From the NCBI RefSeq assembly GCF_003724155.1, contig NZ_RJJQ01000012.1, positions 1 through 64,000 of the forward strand: a stretch of 64,000 nt of DNA, read 5' to 3'. This stretch comes from Flexivirga caeni (GTDB lineage: Bacteria; Actinomycetota; Actinomycetes; Actinomycetales; Dermatophilaceae). A program made the position numbers and the translations under genes. Positions 1-9,356 of the stretch are shown here, one piece after another. The notes beneath the pieces were generated by a model. The model saw nothing but the letters and a program-made list of their open reading frames with translations. It searched no databases and was not told where the DNA came from. Positions within the stretch are counted from its first letter, which is position 1, and each line of letters starts with the position of its first letter.

Positions 1-1
1 G

Positions 2-957
2 GATGCGGTGACGTTCCCGGGTCGGGATGGGATGGCGCAGTTCGCGGTGTCCGGGGACGCGGTGCGGGTGTTCACTGCGCAGCAACGCGTCACCAACTTG
101 GCGAAGGCAGCACGGGCTGCCGGTGACGAGCGGACGCTGGCGCAGTTGCGGGCGGATATCGCCACCGACTTGCTGATCCGGGGCGTCGTCCCCGGCGACG
201 AACACCTCGGGGCGGCGCCCGCGGGGAAACTGCACGTCATCGTGAACCTCGCATCGATCCTGCCCGACCAGGACGAGGCCGCGGATGTGGCGGAGGTGCC
301 GGGGCATGGGTTCCTGTCCCCCGACCAAGTGCGGCAGGTCGCCATCAAGGCGGGTCGACGTGGGCGCGGTTGGTGACGGACCCGGTGACCGGGGTCGTGA
401 TCGATGCGGCGAACACCTACCGGGTCCCGGCCGGGATGGCCCGCCTGGTGAAAGCGCGGGATCACACCTGCCGGGCACCCGGCGACTGCGGGGTCACCGC
501 CGCGGAGGCGGACCTGGACCACGACACCGCATACCAACCCGGCGCGCAAACCCCGGCGGCTGGTGGGACGCACCCGCAGAACCTGCACGCGGCGCACCGG
601 GGGCATCACCAGGCGAAAACCGGCCGGTTCTGGACCAGTGAGCAGCATGAGGATGCGTCGATCACCTGGCGAACCCTGACCCGGCGGGTGACCACGACCC
701 CGTTCGATCATCACCGCCCCGAGGATCACAGCCCGCCGGCGGTCAGTTGGGCCGAGCAACGATTCGGGATCCACCTCGCTCTCACCCAGGAACCGGACCT
801 GCACCGGAGTGTGTTCACCGACATCGACGACATGCACGTGCTCACCGACGTGGCCGAAGAACACGAACCGCACCGTCGGCAGACCGGCCGGATCCAGATC
901 TTCCGCTGCTACGACGACATCCGCGTCGAATACCCCGAACCCCCACCACCCTTCTAA
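2..957 (+). pseudogene. DUF222 / HNH endonuclease gene, 5' truncated by window edge and frameshifted
   Basis: This is the C-terminal part of a DUF222 protein with an HNH nuclease domain, a family present in many copies in actinobacterial genomes and often linked to mobile DNA. The upstream half reads in one frame up to about position 352 and the downstream half continues in another. Joining them restores the family-like stretch AGSTWARLVTDPVTG, so one base has been lost, most simply a G from the run in gcgggtcg near 350-355. The HNH core is visible after the break: LDHDTAY, then QNLHAAHRGHHQAKT. The start lies outside the window. A sequencing error in a G homopolymer would look the same, so decay is likely but not proven. 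Confidence 0.8.
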
Positions 958-1485
958 CTACGGACACTCGGGCGCGGAATGCGCCGTGCCGGTGTGAGGT
1001 GCCAGACCGCCACGAAACCCGGGTCAGCAGCCAAAACCACGCAATATCAGCACGATTCAACGCCGATCGATCGGGTGACAGCACACCCCGCACCGAAGCT
1101 GTCGTTAGATCAGCGCTTCCCTAGGGACCGAGCAGCCGGAGGCGCCTGTTCTGAATGGAATGCGGAGGCAGGCGGCGTGTCGAGGCCGGGTGCGCGATCG
1201 TGCCCAGCCGTCGCCGGTAACTGCGTCGAGTGGGCACTCACTGGTGATTAGCGTGGCCCGCGGTGGTCGAGCGACAACACACGGGCCACGCTGCCCTTGG
1301 AGTCGGCGGAGCCGTCGCGTTTACACTGCGACGCCGACTGCGGGCGCTGACCTGGCCGAGCAACACCTCGGGCCCCGCCCGCACCGCTGCCCGCCGGTCC
1401 GAAGCTAGCCCGCTTGTTACACTCGCCCCGCCTCGTCCGGCGCCGCGAGCCGTTCGGGCGGCGACAACCTTGAGGAAGTGACCGT
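958..1485. other. Gene-free stretch upstream of the cytidylyltransferase-SDR gene
   Basis: I see no convincing gene here. The stretch holds one copy of a 22-bp repeat shared with 19875-19896 and two TACACT hexamers, at 1322-1327 and 1418-1423, that could be -10 elements for the gene starting at 1486. The first has TTGGAG at 1297-1302 with a rather long 19-bp spacer; the second has no good -35 element. No terminator hairpin was recognised. Confidence 0.4.
1226..1247 (+). repeat. Dispersed 22-bp repeat, copy 1
   Basis: The 22 bases beginning TCGAGTGGGCACT match the reverse complement of 19875-19896 with a single mismatch. Both copies lie in gene-free DNA, about 18.6 kb apart and in opposite orientation. 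It may be a small dispersed element; its function is unknown. Confidence 0.5.
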
Positions 1486-2880
1486 GTGAAGACGTATGGC
1501 GTCGTGCTCGCCGGTGGTGTGGGTGCCCGGCTCGGGCTGAGTGTGCCCAAGCAGATGGTGAAGGTGTCCGGCAAGACGATCCTGGAGCACACCGTCGCGG
1601 CGCTGCACGACTCGGCGGTCATCGACGAGATGATCGTCATGGTCACTCCCGGCTGGTCGGAGCGCACGGCCACGATCCTCGCCGACAAGTACCCCAAGGT
1701 GTCGCGCATCCTGGAGGGCGGCGCCAGCCGCAACGAGACGACGATGCGCGTCCTGAACGCGATCGAGGACGAAGAAGCCAAGATCCTCCTGCACGACGCG
1801 GTGCGCCCCCTCGTCGACGGCCGCATCCTGGGCGAGTGCGCGACCGCGCTGGACAGCTACAACGCCGTCGACGTCGTCATCCCCTCGGCCGACACCATCG
1901 TGACCGTCGACGCCGACGACATCATCACGCACATCCCGGACCGCGGTTTCCTGCGCCGCGGCCAGACCCCGCAGGGGTTCAAGCTGTCGGTGCTGCGAGC
2001 GGCATACGAACTCGCCGCCGAGGACCCCTACTTCTCGGCGACCGACGACTGCGGCGTGGTGCTGAAGTACCTGCCCGACGTGCGGACCAAGACGATCCAG
2101 GGCTCCGACCGCAATATGAAGGTCACCTACCCCCTGGACATGTACATCGTCGACAAGTTCTTCCAGCTCGGCACCCAGGAAGCGCCGCTGCCCGAGGGCG
2201 ACCTGCGCGACCACTTCAGCGGCAAGACCATCGTCGTCCTCGGCGGCAGCTACGGCATCGGCGCCGAGATCGACCGCCTGGCGCGAGGGTATGGCGCGAC
2301 GGTCGTCGCCCACGGCCGCTCCACCACGGGCCTGCACGTCGAGGACGCCGAGCAGATCGCGCGGGCCTTCGAGAAGACCGCGCGGGAGCACGGCCAGATC
2401 GACGCGGTGGTGCTCACCGCCGGCGTGCTGCAGATGGGCCGGCTCGCCGACGCCAGCCCGGAGGACGTCGCGAAGGTGATCAACGTCAACTACCTGGCGC
2501 CGGTCAACGTCGCGCGCGCGGCATACCCCTATCTGAAGCAGTCCGGCGGTCACCTGCTGAACTTCACCTCGTCGTCATACACGCGCGGCCGGGAGAACTA
2601 CGCGCTCTACTCCTCCACGAAGGCCGCCGTGGTGAACCTGACCCAGGCGCTCTCCGAGGAGTGGGCGGCCGACGACATCAAGGTCAACGTGATCAACCCC
2701 GAGCGGGCCGCGACGCCGATGCGGCTCAACGCGTTCGGCGAGGAAGCGCCCGGGTCGCTGCTGTCCGCGGAGGCGGTCGCCGAGGCGTCGCTGGAGGTGC
2801 TCGCGTCCGAACTCACCGGTGCCGTCATCGACGTGCGCCGCCAGCTGCCGCGCGATGGGTCGGCCCGGAAGACTCCGTAG
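1486..2880 (+). CDS. Bifunctional cytidylyltransferase / SDR (CDP-ribitol synthase type)
   Basis: A 464-residue fusion. Residues 1-230 are an IspD/TarI-like nucleotidyltransferase: LAGGVGARLG and PKQ near the N-terminus bind CTP, and HDAVRPL follows near residue 107. Residues about 245-455 are a short-chain dehydrogenase with GGSYGIG near 252 for the dinucleotide, TSSSY near 361 and the catalytic YSSTK near 375. The same fusion occurs in Haemophilus Bcs1/Acs1, which reduces ribulose 5-phosphate and makes CDP-ribitol for capsule or teichoic acid. An IspD role in isoprenoid synthesis is unlikely because of the fusion. The GTG start is preceded by AGGAAG. The ABC exporter at 5921-7679 supports a cell-wall polymer role, although a UPF0182 gene on the other strand lies between. 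Confidence 0.8.
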   Translation: MKTYGVVLAGGVGARLGLSVPKQMVKVSGKTILEHTVAALHDSAVIDEMIVMVTPGWSERTATILADKYPKVSRILEGGASRNETTMRVLNAIEDEEAKILLHDAVRPLVDGRILGECATALDSYNAVDVVIPSADTIVTVDADDIITHIPDRGFLRRGQTPQGFKLSVLRAAYELAAEDPYFSATDDCGVVLKYLPDVRTKTIQGSDRNMKVTYPLDMYIVDKFFQLGTQEAPLPEGDLRDHFSGKTIVVLGGSYGIGAEIDRLARGYGATVVAHGRSTTGLHVEDAEQIARAFEKTAREHGQIDAVVLTAGVLQMGRLADASPEDVAKVINVNYLAPVNVARAAYPYLKQSGGHLLNFTSSSYTRGRENYALYSSTKAAVVNLTQALSEEWAADDIKVNVINPERAATPMRLNAFGEEAPGSLLSAEAVAEASLEVLASELTGAVIDVRRQLPRDGSARKTP

Positions 2881-2937
2881 CGGCTTGCGGGCCGCGCGGT
2901 CATCCGGGTGATGGTCGCCGCGTCGTTCACCCGCCCG

Positions 2938-5685
2938 TCAGCCTGCGGTGCCGGGTGACTTCGCCGCCGCGGCGAGGGCGCCTTGAAGGTCGTTGTCGAA
3001 CGACGGGGCACCGTTGCCGTAGAGCGCGATCACGTGCCGCAGGATCGGGAACGACTGACTGCCGCTGGACTGGGTGTAGACCGGTTCGACATACATCAGC
3101 CGTCCGGCGACCGGAATCGCCACCAGGGTGCCGAGCACCACGTTGGACTGACCGCCGCGCTGCAGCGTCAGTGCCTCGGTGATGGTCGTGTCCGACTCGA
3201 TGTCGTTCTGCACCTGTGACGGCGACTCGCCGCCGCCTTCGGACGGGAACTCCAGCACCGTGAACTTGCCGTAGTCGGGGCCCGGCTGCGCATCGACGGA
3301 CAGGAACGCGGCGAGGTCGCGTCCGTTGTAGGTGACCATCGGGCTGGACAGCGAATAACGCGGCTTCCCATAGCCGTCGGCCGACATGGTGATGTATGAC
3401 GCGGGCTGGTTCGGCGACGACCCCGAGCTCGACGAGCCCTTGGCGTTGATCTTCTTGGCGGCGGCGACCGTCGGGTCCGTCGGCACGGTCCAGAAGTCGT
3501 TGCCGCTGTAGAAGTTGGCGGCGCCGGTGACGTGATATTTCGCGAGCAGGGTGCGCTGCACGTTGAACATGTCGGTCGGGTAGCGCATCTGCGACAACAG
3601 CGCCGACGGGATGCTCGACTGCGGCTTGACCAGGCCCGGGAAGACCCCTTCCCACGCCTTCAGCAGCGGGTCCGGCTGGGCCTGCTGGTTCCACGCGTAA
3701 AGCGTCACCTTGCCGGTGTAGGCGTCGACGACGGCCTTCACCGAGTTGTGCATGTAGTTGACTCCGACGCTCGGCTGCGAGACCGACGCACCGTTCTGCG
3801 TCAGGGTCGTGTTGGTGGCCGAGCGCAGATTGATCATCTGCGAGTCGGGGTACTTGTTCGAGGTGGTGTAGCCGTCGACGATCCACTTGATCTTGCCGTC
3901 CACGACCGCGGGGTAGACGTCGCCGTCCAGCTTCAGCCAGGGCGCGACCTGGGCGACCCGGGTGCGCGGGTTGCGGACCTCCAGCAGCTGCGAGGCGCTG
4001 TTCAGCTCCGAGCTGAACAGGATGCTCGGGCTGTTCAGCTGCACCGCGAACAGGAAGCGGCGCAGCGTCGACCCGATCGGAATGCCGCCGTTGCCCCGGT
4101 ACGTGGTGTGGGCCGAGTCCGACGACCCCTTCGCGCCCGGGTGGTCGAACTCGATGTTCTGGTGGCTGCCCTTGGGCTGACCCACGATGGCGTAGGAGCC
4201 GGAGGGGAACCCCTGCCCGAAGTAGACCTGCGGCCGGGTCACCGGAATGTCCTGTGCAGGCGGCATTCCGCCGTTGAGGAAGATCGGGCTCTCCGTCGCG
4301 GCGTCCATCTTCGAGGTCGGCGCGGCCACGATGCCGTAACCGTGCGTGTAGACCAGGTGGGTGTTCACCCAGCTGCTGCTCGGGATGCCGGACAGGTTCA
4401 GCCCGCGGGTCGCCAGCGCCACGTCCTCACCGGGCGCGCCCGGAAGGTTGTAGTGGCCGATGTCCAGTGTCGACTTGAACCGGTAGTAGGGCTGCAGCTG
4501 CTGCTTGACCGTGAACGTCGGCGACATCTTGTTCGGGTCGAGCACCGGGATCTGTGCCGTGCTGCCCGCCAGCTTGAGTACCTGGGCGCTGTCGGTCGTG
4601 TTGGTCGAGTTGTACGGGACGGTCGTGACGTTGTGCTCCAGACCGAACGCCGTCATCGTCGCCGCCTGGTTCCGTGCGATCTCGGACAGGTCGACCGATG
4701 CCTGGCTGGGCGCCTCACGCAGCCGGTAGAACAGCTTCGGCCAGCCGACCCCGATCACCATGGCCGCGATCAGCAGGGTCGCGAGGGCGCCCACGAGCAT
4801 CCGGGCGCGACCCACGACGGCCGCATTCGCGATCAGCGCCGCCGCACACAGCACCGCGATCACCACCATGACGTATTTGCTGGGCACCAGCGCGTGCACC
4901 GCCGTGTAGCCCGCGCCGGTGACGGGGCCCTGGCTGGAGGTGGTGGCGGCGTAGCGGGCCAGCCAGTAGCCGATCCCCTTCAACAGCACGTATGCCGCGC
5001 AGAGCACCGACAGCAGGATCACGAAGTTGCGGGTGACCTTCTGCCGCCCGCCGCGGACACGCCACCCGCCATACCAGTAGCCCGCAACGACAGCGATGAC
5101 CAGGCCGTACTGGACGGCGCTGATCAGCAGCGAGTCGATCGCGACATGGAAGGGGTAGACCTCGACGTAGAACGAGATGTCCTTGTGGAACACCGAGTCC
5201 TTCTGGTGCCACGGCTGCGCGTGGCTCCACAGCAGGTAGGTCTGCCACCGAGCGGCTGCGCGCTGGCCGATATTCACGCCGGGGACGACGATGGCGGCCA
5301 GCACCAGCAACCACGCGAACCGCGGCTCGTAGCGGCGGAAGGTGTTGCGGAAGACGTCGTTCTGCGGGTTCGTTGCGAGTCGCGGGCGCGCCTTCCGCGC
5401 GGCGATCAGGGTGCCGCCGCCGATCGCTGCGGCGATCACCGCGAAGACGGTGAAGAGCAGGACCTTGGACCAGATCTCCTTGCGATAGACCGAGCCGGCA
5501 CCCACCGAGTCGAACCACAGGTAGGTGGTCGCGATCTGCACCGCGACCTCGAAGAGTTCGTAGAGGGCGATGATCGCGAGCACCGCGATGCCGAGCCGGA
5601 TCAACCAGCGGCGCAGGAGCCCGCCAAGTTTCTTGCGGCCCTCCGGCTCGGCCAGCGGGTTCGCGGGTAGGCGCAACAAGCTCAC
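2938..5685 (-). CDS. UPF0182 family membrane protein, first paralogue
   Basis: A 915-residue protein with seven hydrophobic segments in roughly the first 320 residues, followed by a large domain probably outside the membrane, as in UPF0182 (PF03699) proteins of actinobacteria. Function is unknown for the family. The start is GTG with GAGGTGAG upstream. The protein ends soon after the conserved domain, whereas the second paralogue at 56754-59789 carries a long Ser/Pro-rich tail. The gene runs convergent with the cytidylyltransferase-SDR gene and divergent from the exporter permease. The copy at 56754 is the one in the conserved neighbourhood, so this one is the extra member. Confidence 0.85.
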   Translation of the reverse strand: MSLLRLPANPLAEPEGRKKLGGLLRRWLIRLGIAVLAIIALYELFEVAVQIATTYLWFDSVGAGSVYRKEIWSKVLLFTVFAVIAAAIGGGTLIAARKARPRLATNPQNDVFRNTFRRYEPRFAWLLVLAAIVVPGVNIGQRAAARWQTYLLWSHAQPWHQKDSVFHKDISFYVEVYPFHVAIDSLLISAVQYGLVIAVVAGYWYGGWRVRGGRQKVTRNFVILLSVLCAAYVLLKGIGYWLARYAATTSSQGPVTGAGYTAVHALVPSKYVMVVIAVLCAAALIANAAVVGRARMLVGALATLLIAAMVIGVGWPKLFYRLREAPSQASVDLSEIARNQAATMTAFGLEHNVTTVPYNSTNTTDSAQVLKLAGSTAQIPVLDPNKMSPTFTVKQQLQPYYRFKSTLDIGHYNLPGAPGEDVALATRGLNLSGIPSSSWVNTHLVYTHGYGIVAAPTSKMDAATESPIFLNGGMPPAQDIPVTRPQVYFGQGFPSGSYAIVGQPKGSHQNIEFDHPGAKGSSDSAHTTYRGNGGIPIGSTLRRFLFAVQLNSPSILFSSELNSASQLLEVRNPRTRVAQVAPWLKLDGDVYPAVVDGKIKWIVDGYTTSNKYPDSQMINLRSATNTTLTQNGASVSQPSVGVNYMHNSVKAVVDAYTGKVTLYAWNQQAQPDPLLKAWEGVFPGLVKPQSSIPSALLSQMRYPTDMFNVQRTLLAKYHVTGAANFYSGNDFWTVPTDPTVAAAKKINAKGSSSSGSSPNQPASYITMSADGYGKPRYSLSSPMVTYNGRDLAAFLSVDAQPGPDYGKFTVLEFPSEGGGESPSQVQNDIESDTTITEALTLQRGGQSNVVLGTLVAIPVAGRLMYVEPVYTQSSGSQSFPILRHVIALYGNGAPSFDNDLQGALAAAAKSPGTAG

Positions 5686-5920
5686 TGGATCTCACCTCGT
5701 CGGTGGCGGACGACGATGTGCCAGCAGTGCATGGATGGCCTCCTGTGCAGGGCTCCTGCGACGGTGCAGACGAGCCGAAGACGGTCGGCGGGCCCAGGTA
5801 GGCCCGGTTAGGTCGGCGAGATCATATGGAGGAAACTTGAATGCGACGTTCAGGAAACTACCTCGTTGCCGGGCACTTCGCGTGGCGGGCCCACAACGCG
5901 CATGACGTATCCTGCACGTC

Positions 5921-6829
5921 GTGACTCAGTCAGGCCAGGCAACGACGGCTACGCCGGCCTCCTCCGCGCTACCGGCGAAGGAGGTGCAGGCGCTCGTCTC
6001 CCGTTACGGGCTGAAGCGCGCCGGATCCCGGGCGTCGCTGGCCGACTACACCCGCGAACTGTGGCAGCGACGTTACTTCATCGCCGAGTTCTCGCGAGCG
6101 ACGAACGCCTCCGGCTACTCCTCCAGCATGCTCGGACAGTACTGGCAGGTGTTGACACCGCTGCTCAACGCGGGTGTCTACTACGTGATGTTCGGCCTCA
6201 TCCTCGGCACCAGCCGGCACGTGCACAACTACACCGGCTTCCTGGTCGTCGGGGTCTTCGTCTTCCAGTTCATCCAGACGTCGATCAACAGCGGCTCGCG
6301 AGCGTTGCAGTCATACAAGTCGCTGGCACGCACGCTGCGCTTCCCGCGAGCGGTCTTCCCGCTGGCGTCCACGTCGATCGCGCTGGAGCAGCTGCTGGCA
6401 TCGCTGGTCGTGCTGGTGCCGATCATCCTGCTGACCGGCGAGTCGATCAGGGTGCAATGGATCGAGGTGGTTCCGGCCCTCGCGCTGGTGACGATGTTCG
6501 GCACTGGTATGGCGTTCATCTTCGCGCGCATCGGTTCCAAAGTGCCCGACGTGTCGCAAATGCTGCCGTTCGTGCTGCGCGTGTGGTTCTACTTCTCCGG
6601 CATCATGTACAGCATCCAGCAGTTCACCAAGAATCGCCCTGCGTGGGTCGGCGAGACCATGAGCAACAACCCGGCCACGATCTACGTGAACCTGTTCCGC
6701 AGCGCGTTCCTCGGCGGCTACGGACAACCGCTGACGGTGTGGCTGGCCGGCCTGGCCTGGAGCGTCGTGGTTCTCGCGGCGGGCTACGTCTACTTCTGGA
6801 AGGCCGAGGAGGATTACGGTCGTGACTAG
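5921..6829 (+). CDS. Polysaccharide / teichoic acid ABC exporter, permease
   Basis: A 302-residue ABC-2 type permease of the TagG/Wzm kind. A cytoplasmic N-terminal region with LADYTRELWQRRYFI precedes about six membrane segments, from residue 75 to the end (for example YYVMFGLILGT and LASLVVLVPIILL). It would pass an undecaprenyl-linked polymer across the membrane. The start is GTG at 5921 with no clear Shine-Dalgarno. It overlaps the ATPase gene by 8 bases, so the two are translationally coupled. The nearby CDP-ribitol synthase-type gene suggests a ribitol-containing substrate, which is inference. Confidence 0.85.
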   Translation: MTQSGQATTATPASSALPAKEVQALVSRYGLKRAGSRASLADYTRELWQRRYFIAEFSRATNASGYSSSMLGQYWQVLTPLLNAGVYYVMFGLILGTSRHVHNYTGFLVVGVFVFQFIQTSINSGSRALQSYKSLARTLRFPRAVFPLASTSIALEQLLASLVVLVPIILLTGESIRVQWIEVVPALALVTMFGTGMAFIFARIGSKVPDVSQMLPFVLRVWFYFSGIMYSIQQFTKNRPAWVGETMSNNPATIYVNLFRSAFLGGYGQPLTVWLAGLAWSVVVLAAGYVYFWKAEEDYGRD

Positions 6830-7679
6830 CCCCAGCGGAGAACGCCGGCCGACGGTCATCGCCGACGACATCCACCTGACCTACAAGATCACCGGCAAGT
6901 TCGCCCAGCGTGGCGGCGTGGTCGCGCTCGCCCGTGCCGTCACCGGGAAGACGTCGCCGGGCATGCGTGAGGTGAAGGCCGTCCGCGGGGTGAGCTTCAC
7001 CGCCTGGGAGGGCGAGGCGATCGGCTTGATCGGCCCGAACGGTTCCGGGAAGTCGACCCTGTTGCGCGGCATAGCCGGTCTCCTCACGCCCGCCGCGGGT
7101 GCGGTCTACACACTCGGCGACCCGGCCCTGCTGGGCGTCAACGCCGCGCTGATCTCGACGATGAGCGGTGAGCGCAACATCCTGCTCGGCTGCCTGGCGA
7201 TGGGTATGACGCCGGAGGAGGTCGAGGAAAAGTATGACGACATCGTCGACTTCGCCGGCATCGGCGAGTTCGTCTCGTTGCCGATGAATGCCTATTCCAG
7301 TGGTATGGGCGCGCGCCTGCGTTTCGCGATCGCGGCCAGCAAGGCGCAGGACATCCTGCTGATCGACGAGGCACTCGCAACGGGTGACGCCGAGTTCCGG
7401 CAGCGCAGCGAGAAACGCATCCTGCAATTGCGCGAACGAGCCGGCACGGTGTTCCTGGTCAGCCACAGCCTCGGCGTCGTCCGGGAAACCTGCGACCGGG
7501 CGATCTGGCTCGAAGAGGGCCTGGTCGTGATGGACGGCGAGACCGAGGAAGTCCTGGACGCCTACGAGTCCAGGCATGACCCGAAGAAGGCAGCCGCACG
7601 TCGCGAGATGCGCGCCGCCGAGCAGGCGCGAGAGGCTGCCGAGCAGGCCAGGGGGGCCGACGCGAAGGCAGCCGGCTAG
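6822..7679 (+). CDS. Polysaccharide / teichoic acid ABC exporter, ATPase
   Basis: A 285-residue ATPase of the TagH/Wzt kind. Walker A is GPNGSGKST near residue 68, the signature region is SSGMGARLRFAI near 161, and Walker B is ILLIDEAL near 179, followed by a switch-type SHS. The family-typical insertion between strand and helix before Walker A (residues 15-45) is present. There is no C-terminal carbohydrate-binding domain; the tail from about 255 is an Ala/Glu/Arg-rich helix. The GTG start lies inside the permease gene. The stop codon abuts the stop of the convergent gene at 7680 with no bases between. Confidence 0.88.
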   Translation: MTSPSGERRPTVIADDIHLTYKITGKFAQRGGVVALARAVTGKTSPGMREVKAVRGVSFTAWEGEAIGLIGPNGSGKSTLLRGIAGLLTPAAGAVYTLGDPALLGVNAALISTMSGERNILLGCLAMGMTPEEVEEKYDDIVDFAGIGEFVSLPMNAYSSGMGARLRFAIAASKAQDILLIDEALATGDAEFRQRSEKRILQLRERAGTVFLVSHSLGVVRETCDRAIWLEEGLVVMDGETEEVLDAYESRHDPKKAAARREMRAAEQAREAAEQARGADAKAAG

Positions 7680-8204
7680 TCACCTGCCGGAAGTCGTCGC
7701 CGCCCGTGCCGACCGCAGCGCGGCGGCGTCGTCGAAGAAGCGATTGCTCGGCGGCTGCCAGAGCAGCCAGACGACAGCGGCACCCACCAGGACCGTCGGC
7801 GCTTCCGCGATCGCGGCGGCCGCGGTGCCGCGTGTCGCCATACCGATCGTGAGCAGCAGGTTCATCCCGGCCAGCACGGTCGCCACCAGGCGCGCCCACG
7901 ACTGTCCGCGACTGACGGTCACGGCCATCAGCAGCCAGCAGAGCACCGCGAGCACCGACATGACCACGAAGGCGGCGTAGGTGAGGTTCGCGGCGTGCTG
8001 CAGGTTGGCCCCGGACAGCCGGTCGCCGGGGGAGCGCCTCGCGTTGGTGTGCTTCAGGGCGCGCACGATCGCCGGTTTGGACCGGGCGTTCACCAGCACC
8101 CCGATGAGCGCCAGCAGCAGCCCGGCATACATCAGCCGGGTGGCGGTCACGACCTGTGGCGGCCGCAGCTGGGCCAGCCGTGGCGGGGCGGGGGCGGCGG
8201 TCAT
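7680..8204 (-). CDS. Hypothetical four-helix membrane protein
   Basis: About 174 residues with four hydrophobic segments: LMYAGLLLALIGVLV, LTYAAFVVMSVLAVLCWLL, LVATVLAGMNLLLTIGMA and APTVLVGAAVVWLLW. I do not recognise a named family; it resembles small actinobacterial membrane proteins next to exporters. An alternative start seven codons upstream (8225) is possible; neither has a strong ribosome binding site. It runs tail to tail against the exporter ATPase and divergent from the PHP gene. Confidence 0.6.
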   Translation of the reverse strand: MTAAPAPPRLAQLRPPQVVTATRLMYAGLLLALIGVLVNARSKPAIVRALKHTNARRSPGDRLSGANLQHAANLTYAAFVVMSVLAVLCWLLMAVTVSRGQSWARLVATVLAGMNLLLTIGMATRGTAAAAIAEAPTVLVGAAVVWLLWQPPSNRFFDDAAALRSARAATTSGR

Positions 8205-8287
8205 AAGTCCCAGCTTGGCAGGCATGCGACCGGTGTGCGGGCCAGTCGCCGATACGTGCGGGCGCGTGCCCGGTTACAGTCGAGCGC

Positions 8288-9136
8288 GTGCTCATCGACC
8301 TGCATACCCACTCCGCCCAGAGCGACGGCACCCAGTCGCCCGCGGAGGTGATGCGATCCGCCGCCGATGCGGGCCTGGACGTCGTGGCCCTGACCGACCA
8401 CGACACGATGCGCGGGTGGGGGCAGGCAGCGCGTGCGGTGCGCGACACCGGCGTCACCTTCGTGCCGGGCATCGAGATCTCCTGCGCGTATGACGGCATC
8501 AGCGTCCACCTGCTCGGCTACTTCGTCGACCCGCTGGACGCCGCACTGCTCGCCGAGCTCGAGCGGGCGCGGGCGTCCCGGCGGACCCGCGCGCAGCGGA
8601 TGGTGGAGCGGCTCGCGCCCGACACGGGGCTGACGTGGGCCCAGGTGCAGGAGCAGTTCGGCGCCGACACCACCATCGGTCGTCCGCACATCGCCGACGC
8701 GCTGATCGCGGCCGGGGTCGTCGCGTCGCGGGAAGAGGCGTTCGCGTCATACCTCGCCACGGGCTCGAAATATCACGTGTCCCACTACGCGCCCGACCCG
8801 GCACACGCCACCCGGCTGGTGCGCGCGGCCGGGGGAGTGCCGGTCATGGCGCACCCGTTCGCCGCGAGCCGCGGCCGCACCGTCGGTCTCGACGTGATCG
8901 ACCGGATGGCGGACGCCGGTCTTGCCGGGCTGGAGGTGCACCATCGCGATCATAGTGACGAAGAGATCGGGCGGGGTCTGCGACTGGCCGATCGGCTCGG
9001 TCTCCTGGTCACCGGTTCGAGCGACTACCACGGCACCGGCAAGCCCAACCAGCTCGGTGAAAACACCACTGCGCAAAGAGTTTTCGAGCAACTCGTCGAG
9101 CAGGCGACCTCTGGCACGGGGCCGATCCGGCCGTAG
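8288..9136 (+). CDS. PHP domain phosphoesterase (TrpH / YciV type)
   Basis: A 282-residue PHP-family metal hydrolase. Metal-binding motifs occur in the family order: DLHTHSAQSDG at 4-14, LTDHDTMRG near 37, PGIEIS near 60, MAHPFA near 188 and SSDYHG near 243. Relatives are 5'-3' exonucleases or nucleoside 3',5'-bisphosphate phosphatases acting on short RNA and pAp; the exact substrate here is not readable. The start is GTG. It is followed by a 15-bp hairpin. Confidence 0.85.
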   Translation: MLIDLHTHSAQSDGTQSPAEVMRSAADAGLDVVALTDHDTMRGWGQAARAVRDTGVTFVPGIEISCAYDGISVHLLGYFVDPLDAALLAELERARASRRTRAQRMVERLAPDTGLTWAQVQEQFGADTTIGRPHIADALIAAGVVASREEAFASYLATGSKYHVSHYAPDPAHATRLVRAAGGVPVMAHPFAASRGRTVGLDVIDRMADAGLAGLEVHHRDHSDEEIGRGLRLADRLGLLVTGSSDYHGTGKPNQLGENTTAQRVFEQLVEQATSGTGPIRP

Positions 9137-9189
9137 CGCCGGCGGTATGACGTGCCGGTCGTCCCGAGCCACACGTGCAGGGCAAATAA

Positions 9190-9226
9190 AGATCGCCGGC
9201 ACATCCCCGGCATGTGCCGGCGATCT
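9190..9226. terminator. Perfect 15-bp hairpin, probable bidirectional terminator
   Basis: The arms 9190-9204 (AGATCGCCGGCACAT) and 9212-9226 are exact reverse complements around a 7-base loop. An A-rich stretch (aaataaa) just before gives a U-run on the minus strand. It sits between the convergent PHP and LuxR genes, where a shared terminator is expected. Confidence 0.7.
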
Positions 9227-9327
9227 CCCCTGGATCGTCGCTCGGCTCCCCCGCGGCGCGAACGATCTGGATCAATAGTGCTGGATTGTCTCTCGATCAG
9301 CTATGCGACCGGGGCTGAATTTTCGCT

Positions 9328-9356
9328 GGACTAGTCCTAGGTCCTAGGACTAGTCC
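9328..9356. repeat. 29-bp perfect palindrome overlapping the LuxR stop codon
   Basis: Two 14-base arms (GGACTAGTCCTAGG and its complement) flank one central base. Each arm itself contains ACTAGT and CCTAGG palindromes. The TAG stop of the LuxR gene (9352-9350) lies inside. With almost no loop it is a poor terminator hairpin and looks more like a protein-binding site or a cruciform. Confidence 0.75.

Noticed and set aside
3532-5670. A long open frame on the + strand opposite the first UPF0182 gene
   Set aside because: Its protein is Arg/His/Asp/Val-rich with no domain, as expected for the antisense of a GC-rich gene; the minus-strand frame has clear family features.
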